DNA from: an uncultured Clostridia bacterium
GTDB lineage: Bacteria; Bacillota; Clostridia; Oscillospirales; Ruminococcaceae
Reading direction: 5' to 3'
DNA: 36,568 nt
Assembly (NCBI GenBank): GCA_947624575.1
Contig: CANQKY010000013.1
Location: 1-36,568 of the forward strand
The notes beneath the pieces are model-generated. The model was not told where the DNA came from. It made no database searches and saw nothing but the letters and a program-made list of their open reading frames with translations. Shown in pieces: positions 24,753-31,834 of this stretch. Both the position numbers and the translations under genes were made by a program. Numbering within the stretch: the first letter of the stretch is position 1; every line of letters starts with the position of its first letter.

Positions 24753-25679
24753 ATGGCTGAAGCTGTGGCTGTAAAGGCAAAACCCAAAAAGAAAGTGAAA
24801 TCCTGGGAGCAGAAGAAAAAGACAATCGGTTATGTATTCACAACACCGTTTATCATCGGCGCGTTCTTCTTCCTCCTGCTGCCGGTCATCACCTCGCTGA
24901 TCTATTCGTTCAGCAATCTGAACATCAGCGCGTCCGGCTATATTCTGGAGAATGTGGGGTTTGAGCATTACCGGTATCTGTTCACGATAGATCCGGACTT
25001 CCTCGGAAATATCGGCGCGATGCTGCTTGACACCATGCCGAACGTCATCGTGGCTTTGATCTTCAGCTTCTTCATTGCGAGCTTGCTGAATCAAAAATTC
25101 CACGGGCGTGCGCTGGTACGCGGAATCTTCTTCATGCCGGTCATTCTCTCCTCCGGTATCTACACCCAGCTGCAAACCGGAGATACGCTGTCCAATATGT
25201 ACAGCAGCGCACAGTCGACCAGCGATGCAGGCTCAGTAACGGCGGCATTCACCACAACGCTTGCCAACATGGGCTTAAGCGAAGGTATCTCGAAGTTCCT
25301 GGTTGACTCAGTGGGTCGTATTTCCTCGATCGTGGCGATGAGCGCGATCCCGATCATCATTTTCTTAGCAGGCTTCCAGAGCATTTCGCCCTCCATTTTC
25401 GAAGCGTCCTATATCGAGGGCGCTACCAAGTGGGAGGTTTTCTGGAAGATCAGCTTCCCGATGGTCAGCCCGCAGATCTTAGTATCGCTGGTCTACATCA
25501 TCATCGACTCGTTCACGACCTCTACCAATGCGATGATCCAGAATATCCACACGGTCACATTCAACAACCTGAATTACGGGCGAGGTGCCGCAATGGCGTG
25601 GGTCTATATGCTGGTGATATTCATTATCATCGGGATATGCTTCTTCATAGTCAACCGTCTGGTATTCTACTACGATTAA
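24753..25679 (+). CDS. Sugar ABC transporter permease, second pair (UgpA/LplB-like)
   Basis: A 308-aa CUT1 permease starting 3 nt after the previous stop. A Lys-rich cytoplasmic N-terminus (about 30 residues) precedes the first helix, TTPFIIGAFFFLLLPVITSL. The EAA loop is FEASYIEGATKWEVFWKISFP. An extracellular Ser/Thr-rich loop (about 145-185) lies between helices 3 and 4. It is clearly divergent from the first-pair permease at 18079, so the locus encodes two distinct importers rather than a recent duplication. It pairs with the next gene. Confidence 0.93.
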   Translation: MAEAVAVKAKPKKKVKSWEQKKKTIGYVFTTPFIIGAFFFLLLPVITSLIYSFSNLNISASGYILENVGFEHYRYLFTIDPDFLGNIGAMLLDTMPNVIVALIFSFFIASLLNQKFHGRALVRGIFFMPVILSSGIYTQLQTGDTLSNMYSSAQSTSDAGSVTAAFTTTLANMGLSEGISKFLVDSVGRISSIVAMSAIPIIIFLAGFQSISPSIFEASYIEGATKWEVFWKISFPMVSPQILVSLVYIIIDSFTTSTNAMIQNIHTVTFNNLNYGRGAAMAWVYMLVIFIIIGICFFIVNRLVFYYD

Positions 25680-25697
25680 GGAAGGGGGAACCGGTTT

Positions 25698-26666
25698 ATG
25701 GAAATTTCGTATAAGACTAAAAAGCGTATTGCCAAATACACCGTGTCTACCGGTAACTGGTTGCTCCGCACGGTACTGTTCATCGGTATCAGCTTCGTGA
25801 TCCTTTATCCGGTGGTCTCGAAAATCCTGGTTTCCTTCATGACCGTGGAGGACGTGTACGACGCTTCGGTGCAGTACATTCCGAAGAACTGGACGCTCAG
25901 AAACTATCAGAACGCATGGGACTTCTTAGAGATGAACAGCCTGCTGCTCAACAGCTTTTTGTATCCGCTGATCACCTCCTTCGTCCAGATGTGTTCCGCA
26001 ACACTGGTTGCGTACGGCTTTGCACGGTATAACTTCCGCGGGAAGAACTTCCTGTTCGTGCTGGTCGTTGTGGCGATGGTGATCCCGCCCGACCTGACCC
26101 TGCTGCCGCTCTACATGGGATTCCGTTATTTCGATATCGGCATCAGCGTGGGCGCATTCCGGTTTGGGCTGCTCCAGTTGATCACAGGCAAATCACTGAA
26201 TGTGCTGAACACGGTTGTACCGTATGTTCTGCTCGGCATCACCTGTACGGGCTTGAAGAACGGGCTTTACATCTTCCTGATGCGGCAGTACTTCCGCGGC
26301 CTGCCGAAGGAGCTGGAGGAAGCCTCCTATGTGGACGGCGCTTCCACGGCGCAGGCTTTCATCAAGGTGTTCCTCCCCTCTGCCACTCAGATCATGATTA
26401 CAGTGTTCCTGTTCTCCTATGTGTGGCAGTGGCTGGACGACATTTACTCATCTGTGTTCCTGCAACAGGTTCCGGTTCTGGCAACCGCGCTGACCCGACT
26501 GCTGGAGAACGCCAGCACGGTAAGCGCCGGCATCAGTAATCTGACCGAGGTCAGCCTGGTACGAAACTGCGCCATGCTCTTCCTCATCATACCGATGCTG
26601 GTTCTCTACCTGATTTGCCAGAGATATTTCACCGAAAGTGTGGAGCGTTCCGGTCTGGTTGGATAA
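25698..26666 (+). CDS. Carbohydrate ABC transporter permease, second pair (UgpE/LplC-like)
   Basis: A 322-aa CUT1 permease, somewhat longer than its 293-aa counterpart at 19023. The first helix is LLRTVLFIGISFVILYPVVS. The EAA loop is LEEASYVDGASTAQAFIKVFLP near residues 210-232. The region between helices 3 and 4 is extended (YFDIGISVGAFRFGLLQL). It lies 18 nt after its partner, with GGAAGGGGG upstream. The three tandem binding proteins that follow are its likely substrate suppliers. No ATPase gene is found nearby. Confidence 0.93.
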   Translation: MEISYKTKKRIAKYTVSTGNWLLRTVLFIGISFVILYPVVSKILVSFMTVEDVYDASVQYIPKNWTLRNYQNAWDFLEMNSLLLNSFLYPLITSFVQMCSATLVAYGFARYNFRGKNFLFVLVVVAMVIPPDLTLLPLYMGFRYFDIGISVGAFRFGLLQLITGKSLNVLNTVVPYVLLGITCTGLKNGLYIFLMRQYFRGLPKELEEASYVDGASTAQAFIKVFLPSATQIMITVFLFSYVWQWLDDIYSSVFLQQVPVLATALTRLLENASTVSAGISNLTEVSLVRNCAMLFLIIPMLVLYLICQRYFTESVERSGLVG

Positions 26667-26708
26667 TCGGCGGAACGGCGCATACACTGAATAAAAGGAG
26701 GTCATTTA

Positions 26709-28124
26709 ATGATGAAATGGAAACGCGTCATCGCGGCGATCCTCTCAGCTATGATGGTCACCGCTGTGTTCGCCGGCTGCGGTCCCGGCGATGAAGGCGG
26801 CGGCACAGGCGGAGCAGTCGGCACGGACGATCTGGACTTCAAAGGTGAAACCATCACCTTTGCCTATCCGCCGGGCTACGACATGGTCTACACCGAGGAT
26901 ACCGACGACCCCTATTTGATCTATCAGCGCGAGCGCATGGACGAACTGGAGCAGCGCTTCAACTGCAAGATCGAGCAGATCGAGGGTAAAGGTCAGTACT
27001 GGACCCAGATGGCAACAACAGTTGCGGCAGGTTCTCCGCTTGGCCACATCATGGTCACCCAGGAAAACTATATTCTGGACTGGTTTAAGCGTGGCGCTAT
27101 CGCCAACCTTGCCGACGCCATGGCAGAAACAGGGATCGACTTTACCGACAGCCGGTACAGCCAGACTGTGCGGAAGATGACCCGTTTTGACGGCGGACAG
27201 TATGCGTTCTGCGATGTGCCGCTGAATCCGACCGGTGCACTGTGGTTTGCAAACCTCTCCCTGTTTGAGAGAGATCAGCTCGGTGACATCTATGAGATGA
27301 TCGAGAACAAGGAGTGGACCTGGGATAAGTGCGAGGAGATCGCAACCAAGGCAACCAAGACCGATGCCACCGGTACCACCACCCAATGGGGTATCAGAGC
27401 GTATCAGCACTGGGCATTCCTGCTTTCGCTGGCAGTCAGCAATGGCGGAAGTATCGCGAGCTTTGACTCGGAAGGTAACCCGACCCTGCCGCTGAGTGAG
27501 CCGGCAGCGACCCAGGCGTTCCAGAAGTTCTATGACTGGGGCGTTATCAAGAAGATCGCCAATATCAACGACGGCAGTCAGAACTGGGATCAGCCGCTGC
27601 AAGAGTTCACCGAGGGCAACATCGCCCTGCTGGTTGCAGGCAACAAGCTGCTCCAGATCGCGCAGGAGAACGCGATGGAAGATCAGATCGGCGTGATCTA
27701 TCCGCCGATGGGTCCGGAGATGGACGATTATGCCATCAACTCCCAGTGCGGTCAGATGTACTTCATTCCGACCACCTATCAGGATATGGCTTCCGAGCTG
27801 CTGCTGCTGGTCAACGAGCTGTATGCTCCCTATGAGGATATGACCCATGAGGATATGATCATGGCGAAGTATTCCAAGCGGATCGACAACGAGGATTCGA
27901 TGCGGATCTACATTGATCTGGCGACCAATGCGGATCGGTATGCTTACGATGCTGTGCAGCTGACCAAGCTCGACTGGACGTCGCCTTCGGTGCATGAGAT
28001 GTGCGCGAAGGTGCTGCACGGTGACCAGACGCCGGGTGACGCGATCGCGGCGAACACCCAGCAGTTCCTCGCCACCATGTCCGACATGATGGAAGGTCAC
28101 ACACTGAAGATGAACGAACCCTAA
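26709..28124 (+). CDS. Extracellular solute-binding lipoprotein, paralog 1 of 3
   Basis: A 471-aa family 1 solute-binding protein. The signal peptide ends in a lipobox-like VFAGC (Cys at about 23), so it should be lipid-anchored next to the second permease pair. Hallmarks include DELEQRFNCKIEQIEGKGQY near residue 75, GQYWTQMATTVAAG, TRFDGGQYAFCDVPLNPTG and ENKEWTWDKCEEIATKA. Ends in GHTLKMNEP, shared by all three paralogs. AAAGGAGG lies 7 nt before the first of two tandem ATGs (26709; 26712 is an alternative). The gene is followed by a strong hairpin terminator that may set its expression apart from paralog 2. Confidence 0.92.
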   Translation: MMKWKRVIAAILSAMMVTAVFAGCGPGDEGGGTGGAVGTDDLDFKGETITFAYPPGYDMVYTEDTDDPYLIYQRERMDELEQRFNCKIEQIEGKGQYWTQMATTVAAGSPLGHIMVTQENYILDWFKRGAIANLADAMAETGIDFTDSRYSQTVRKMTRFDGGQYAFCDVPLNPTGALWFANLSLFERDQLGDIYEMIENKEWTWDKCEEIATKATKTDATGTTTQWGIRAYQHWAFLLSLAVSNGGSIASFDSEGNPTLPLSEPAATQAFQKFYDWGVIKKIANINDGSQNWDQPLQEFTEGNIALLVAGNKLLQIAQENAMEDQIGVIYPPMGPEMDDYAINSQCGQMYFIPTTYQDMASELLLLVNELYAPYEDMTHEDMIMAKYSKRIDNEDSMRIYIDLATNADRYAYDAVQLTKLDWTSPSVHEMCAKVLHGDQTPGDAIAANTQQFLATMSDMMEGHTLKMNEP

Positions 28125-28141
28125 ATAGCACCATATCAAAA

Positions 28142-28186
28142 ATAAAAATGGGGGGGCATCTCAATCAGATGCCCCTCCATTTTTAT
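28142..28186 (+). terminator. Strong terminator after binding protein 1
   Basis: A 20-bp stem with a single G-U pair: the left arm 28142-28161 pairs with 28167-28186 around a 5-nt CAATC loop. The 3' arm ends in TTTTTAT. It probably ends the main transporter transcript and leaves paralogs 2 and 3 to readthrough or their own promoters. The core GGGGCATCT/AGATGCCCC recurs in the terminator after paralog 3. Confidence 0.85.
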
Positions 28187-28268
28187 ATTGGCGGCGTGCC
28201 GGTATGCTGCCAAACGCGCAAACAGACCCTAAGCGTTTCAATCATCAGACAAAAAGGAGGTTTCCTCA

Positions 28269-29669
28269 ATGAAGACAAACCTGAAACGGTTTCTGGCGGC
28301 TGTCCTTTCCGCCTTGACGGTCACGGCACTTCTTGCCGGTTGCGGCGGCGGGGAGGAAGCGGCAGTCAGCACAAATGATTTGGATTTTGGGGGTGAAACC
28401 ATCACCTTTGCCTATCCGTCCGAATTTAGCATGGCATACACCGAGGGTACAAACGACCCCTATCTGATCCATCAGCGTCAGCGCATGGACGAGCTGGAAC
28501 AGCGGTTCAACTGCAAGATCGCGCAGGTCGAGGGGAAGGGTCAGTACTGGACCCAAATGACAGCTTCGATCGCGGCTGGCACGCCGCTCGGTCATGTGAT
28601 GGTGACGAAGGAAGGCTATCTTCTCGACTGGTTCAAGGCGGGCGCGATCGCCAACCTTGCCGACGCTATGGCACAGACCGGCATCGACTTTACCGACAGC
28701 CGGTACAGCCAGACCGTGCGGAAGATGACCCGCTTCGACGGCGGACAGTATGCGTTTAGCGATCTGCCGTCAAGCCCGACCGGTGCGCTGTGGTATGCCA
28801 ATCTCTCCCTGTTCGAGCGGGAACAGCTCGGCAACATCTATGAGCTGATCGAGAATAAGGAGTGGACCTGGGACAAGTGCGAGAAAATCGCTGCTAAGGC
28901 GACCAAGACCGATGCGTCGGGCAACACCACCCAGTGGGGCATCAGAGCGTCACAGGGCACCCAGCTCCTGCTTTCGCTGGCGGTCAGCAATGGCGGAAGC
29001 ATCGCCGGCTTTGATGCGGAGGGAAAGCCCACCCTGCCGTTGAGCGAACCGGCGGCGACCGAAGCGTTTCGGAAGTTCTATGACTGGGGCATCGTCAAGA
29101 AGATCGCCGATATCGGTGACGGCAGCACCAGCTGGGATCCGGCGCCGCTCGCATTTACCGAGGGGAATATCGCCATGCTGGTTTCGGACAATGCTCTGTT
29201 CCAAACAGCACAAGACCATGCCATGGCAGATCAGATCGGCGTGATCTACCCGCCGATCGGTCCTCAGATGGACGATTATGCCACCTCGGCAAGCTGCGGG
29301 CAGATGTACTTTATTCCGGTGACCTATCAGGATATGGCTCCCAAGCTGCTGCCCTTGGTCAACGAGCTGTTTGCCCCCGATGAGGAGCTGATGGAAAAAG
29401 AGGTGGTTTACAAATATCCGCGGCTGAACGACAGTGCGGATTCGCTTCGCGTTTATCTGGACATTCTCACCAATTCGCAGCGGCATTTCAGTGACGCCAC
29501 GCAGCTATTGAAGGTCGACTGGGTGTCGCCTACGGTGCATGAGATGTGCGCGAAGGTGCTCAGTGGCGAGCAGACGCCGGACGAGGCGATCGCGGCAAAC
29601 ACCCCGCAGTTCCTCGCCACCATGTCCGACACGATGGAGGACCACACCCTGAAAATGAACGAACCCTAA
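28269..29669 (+). CDS. Extracellular solute-binding lipoprotein, paralog 2 of 3
   Basis: A 466-aa family 1 solute-binding protein with a perfect lipobox LLAGC. It shares long identical blocks with paralog 1 (FTDSRYSQTVRKMTRFDGGQ, ENKEWTWDKCE), but differs in parts likely to face ligand: SEFSMAYTEGTN at the start of the mature domain, SDLPSSPTG in place of CDVPLNPTG, and a different segment around 365-400 (EELMEKEVVYKYPRLNDSAD). AAAAAGGAGG lies upstream of the ATG. Gap 28187-28268 holds no clear promoter, although its sequence resembles the region before paralog 3 (GGTATGCT(G/A)CCA). A different or overlapping sugar specificity is an inference. Confidence 0.92.
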   Translation: MKTNLKRFLAAVLSALTVTALLAGCGGGEEAAVSTNDLDFGGETITFAYPSEFSMAYTEGTNDPYLIHQRQRMDELEQRFNCKIAQVEGKGQYWTQMTASIAAGTPLGHVMVTKEGYLLDWFKAGAIANLADAMAQTGIDFTDSRYSQTVRKMTRFDGGQYAFSDLPSSPTGALWYANLSLFEREQLGNIYELIENKEWTWDKCEKIAAKATKTDASGNTTQWGIRASQGTQLLLSLAVSNGGSIAGFDAEGKPTLPLSEPAATEAFRKFYDWGIVKKIADIGDGSTSWDPAPLAFTEGNIAMLVSDNALFQTAQDHAMADQIGVIYPPIGPQMDDYATSASCGQMYFIPVTYQDMAPKLLPLVNELFAPDEELMEKEVVYKYPRLNDSADSLRVYLDILTNSQRHFSDATQLLKVDWVSPTVHEMCAKVLSGEQTPDEAIAANTPQFLATMSDTMEDHTLKMNEP

Positions 29670-29681
29670 GCGCCAGTGTGA

Positions 29682-29710
29682 TTGACTTATCGCGGCGGGT
29701 ATGCTACCAT
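29682..29710 (+). promoter_or_regulatory. Candidate promoter and hairpin before paralog 3
   Basis: TTGACT (29682-29687), 17 nt, TACCAT (29705-29710) preceded by TG at -15/-14, so an extended -10. GTATGCTA...TAGCATAC (29700-29726) forms an inverted repeat over the -10 and start region, so it could also be an operator. The -10 matches only four of six consensus bases. Confidence 0.45.
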
Positions 29711-29742
29711 AATGGTATAGCATACAAAGGGGAGGTTGTCTC

Positions 29743-31143
29743 ATGAGCGGGAACCCGAAACGGTTGACAGCGGCTGTCCTTTCCGCCCTGACGGTCACGG
29801 CACTTCTTGCCGGCTGCGGCGGGGAGAAAGCGGCAGTCGGTACAGAGGATTTGGATTTTGGCGGCGAGACCATCACCTTCACCTATCCGCCGGGCTACGA
29901 CATGGTCTACACCGAGGATACCGACGACCCCTACCTGATCTATCAGCGTCAGCGTATGGACGAGCTGGAGCAGCGGTTCAACTGCAAGATTGAGCAGGTC
30001 GAGGGAAAGGGTCAGTACTGGACCGGTATGGCGACCTCGATTGCGGCAGGCTCACCGATGGGTCATGTGATGGTCACACAGGAAAACTATATTCTCGACT
30101 GGTTCAAGGCGGGCGCGATCGCCAACCTTGCCGACGCGATGGCGGAAACGGGGATCGACTTTACCGACAGCCGGTACAGCCAGGTCGTGCGGAAGATGAC
30201 CCGCTTCGACGGCGGACAGTATGCGTTTTGCGATGTACCGCTGAACCCGACCGGCGCATTGTGGTATGCAAACCTCTCCCTGTTCGAGCGGGAACAGCTC
30301 GGCGACATCTATGAGCTGATCGAAAATAAGGAGTGGACCTGGGATAAGTGCGAGGAAATCGCGACCAAAGCGACCAAGACCGATGCGTCCGGCACCACCA
30401 CCCAATGGGGGCTGGTGGGCTCGCAGGGGCACGCCTTCTTCCGTGCGCTTGCCAATTCCAACGGCGGCAGCGTGGCGGGCTATGACGATGAGGGGAATCC
30501 CGCTTTGCTGCTGACCGATCCGGCGTCGGGAGAGGCGCTCGAAAAGATGTATGACTGGGCGGTGATCAAGAAGATCGCCAATGTCAATGACGGCAGCCTG
30601 AACTGGGATCAGCCGCTGCATGAGTTTACAAAGGGCAGTATCGCCATTCTCTGCGGGGCGAACAAGCTGCTCCAGATCGCGCAGGAATCGGCAATGGAGG
30701 ATCAGATCGGCGTGATCTACCCGCCGATCGGTCCCCAGATGAACGATTATGCCACCTCGGCAAGCTGTGGGCAGATGTACTTTATTCCGGCGACCTATCA
30801 GGATATGACCACCAAGCTGTTATTGCTGGTCAACGAGCTGTACGCTCCCTATGAGAATATGACCCACGCGGACATGATCATGGCGAAGTATTCCAAGCGG
30901 ATCGACAACGAGAAGTCGATGCAGGTCTATATCGACATCTCCGAGAATGCAGATCGGTATATGCTCGACGCCGTGACGCTGGCGGGGCTGGATTGGAACT
31001 CGCCGTCTATCACCAGTATGTGCGGCGAGGTGCTGCGCGGCGAACAGACGCCCGGCGACGCGATCGAGAAGAATAAATCGCAGTTTCTGGCAAGGCTTCA
31101 GGACGAGATGGCAGGTCACACCCTGAAGATGAACGAACCCTAA
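29743..31143 (+). CDS. Extracellular solute-binding lipoprotein, paralog 3 of 3
   Basis: A 466-aa family 1 solute-binding protein with a perfect lipobox LLAGC and a signal peptide nearly identical to paralog 2. The sequence is a mosaic: the first 200 mature residues (PPGYDMVYTEDTDDPYLIYQ, CDVPLNPTG) follow paralog 1; ATSASCGQMYFIP follows paralog 2; and a block of about 50 residues, from GLVGSQGHAFFRALANSNGG to TDPASGEALEKMYDWAV, fits neither. That block lies where the C-lobe of the sugar pocket should be. The last part (DMIMAKYSKRIDNEKSM) again follows paralog 1. GGGGAGG precedes the ATG. A 16-bp terminator follows. Confidence 0.92.
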   Translation: MSGNPKRLTAAVLSALTVTALLAGCGGEKAAVGTEDLDFGGETITFTYPPGYDMVYTEDTDDPYLIYQRQRMDELEQRFNCKIEQVEGKGQYWTGMATSIAAGSPMGHVMVTQENYILDWFKAGAIANLADAMAETGIDFTDSRYSQVVRKMTRFDGGQYAFCDVPLNPTGALWYANLSLFEREQLGDIYELIENKEWTWDKCEEIATKATKTDASGTTTQWGLVGSQGHAFFRALANSNGGSVAGYDDEGNPALLLTDPASGEALEKMYDWAVIKKIANVNDGSLNWDQPLHEFTKGSIAILCGANKLLQIAQESAMEDQIGVIYPPIGPQMNDYATSASCGQMYFIPATYQDMTTKLLLLVNELYAPYENMTHADMIMAKYSKRIDNEKSMQVYIDISENADRYMLDAVTLAGLDWNSPSITSMCGEVLRGEQTPGDAIEKNKSQFLARLQDEMAGHTLKMNEP

Positions 31144-31158
31144 GCGTGATTTTGTGTG

Positions 31159-31201
31159 AAAGTACGGGGCATCTTTAAGATGCCCCGTACTTTATGTTTT
31201 T
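31159..31201 (+). terminator. Terminator after binding protein 3
   Basis: A 16-bp perfect stem: AAAGTACGGGGCATCT (31159-31174) pairs with AGATGCCCCGTACTTT (31178-31193) around a TTA loop, followed by ATGTTTTT. It ends the transport locus. Confidence 0.88.
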
Positions 31202-31242
31202 GCAATTCTGCCGTCTTTGTCAAAACCTCCCTTGTGAAAGGG
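31202..31242 (+). repeat. Dispersed hairpin repeat, copy C (partial)
   Basis: It carries the first stem only (CCTCCCTT..AAAGGG) and differs from the first 41 nt of copy D at a single position (40/41). It then diverges. Confidence 0.8.
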
Positions 31243-31295
31243 CTTTCCTGCAGAAGCGTGCCCTGTGGGCGAGGAAGCGAGGCGGGAACGCAACC

Positions 31296-31368
31296 GCAAT
31301 TCTGCCGTCCTTGTCAAAACCTCCCTTGTGAAAGGGAGGGGGACCGCGCTTGCGCGGTGGAGGGATTC
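31296..31368 (+). repeat. Dispersed hairpin repeat, copy D
   Basis: Stem 1 CCTCCCTT (31320-31327) with AAGGGAGG (31332-31339), stem 2 ACCGCGC (31343-31349) with GCGCGGT (31352-31358), end GGAGGGATTC. With copy C it forms a direct repeat 94 nt apart. The frame through 31156-31389 is judged a shadow of these repeats. Confidence 0.82.
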
Positions 31369-31449
31369 AAAAAAACTTGCTTTCTGTAAACCGCTTTCTC
31401 ACAGCAGACGCTCTTTCTGTGTGGAAACCGAAAACTAGGTAACGACCCA

Positions 31450-31492
31450 CAAGAGGGGAAAGTCTTTTTCAGAAAAAGATTTTCCCCTCTTG
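31450..31492. repeat. Second intergenic hairpin element
   Basis: A near-perfect 19-20-bp stem: CAAGAGGGGAAA (31450-31461) with TTTCCCCTCTTG (31481-31492), continued by TCTTTTT/AAAAAGA, with a 3-nt loop. No T-run follows, so it is not a typical terminator. The surrounding 31369-31720 stretch has no gene I can support; a minus-strand frame at 31435-31851 shows no recognisable protein and crosses the GH2 promoter. I recall similar elements in related genomes but cannot verify this. Confidence 0.6.
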
Positions 31493-31729
31493 GCTCCCTT
31501 TAGAAAAACTTTCGGTTGCTGGAATCTCGGTGAGACCTCAAGCGTGCCTGTATGCGGCATAAGTGTAAAATCGGAACAAAGAACATCGCAGCACGGAAAG
31601 CTTGCCGCCGGTGTTCTTTTCATTCCGCACGGTGGCAGAAAGCGAAACTGGTATATCACCCCGATGTAGGCGGCAGAATACCCTCCCGATTTTTCTGCTG
31701 TTTTTTCTGAAAAAAAGCCGCTATTTGGG

Positions 31730-31757
31730 TTGACTTCATGGGTGAGTGTGTTATAAT
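31730..31757 (+). promoter_or_regulatory. Promoter of the GH2-GH29 operon
   Basis: TTGACT (31730-31735), 16 nt, TATAAT (31752-31757). The leader (about 31764-31834) contains a GCGGCGG/CCGCCGC stem (about 31771-31789) and an AAAGGAG ribosome-binding site before the ATG at 31835. Confidence 0.8.
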
Positions 31758-31834
31758 GAACGGGATATAAGCGGCGGTGTTTCCGCCGCGCTGCAACAGG
31801 ATAAGCCGCATGGCAAAGCGGAAAGGAGAACAGC

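Noticed and set aside
31202-31368. Repeat copies C and D as a CRISPR array
   Set aside because: Only two units, one partial, with internal hairpins and copies elsewhere; no regular spacers and no cas genes.
31156-31389. Plus-strand open frame of 77 codons after binding protein 3
   Set aside because: It begins inside the terminator hairpin and consists of translated repeat copies C and D; no good ribosome-binding site or protein family was seen.
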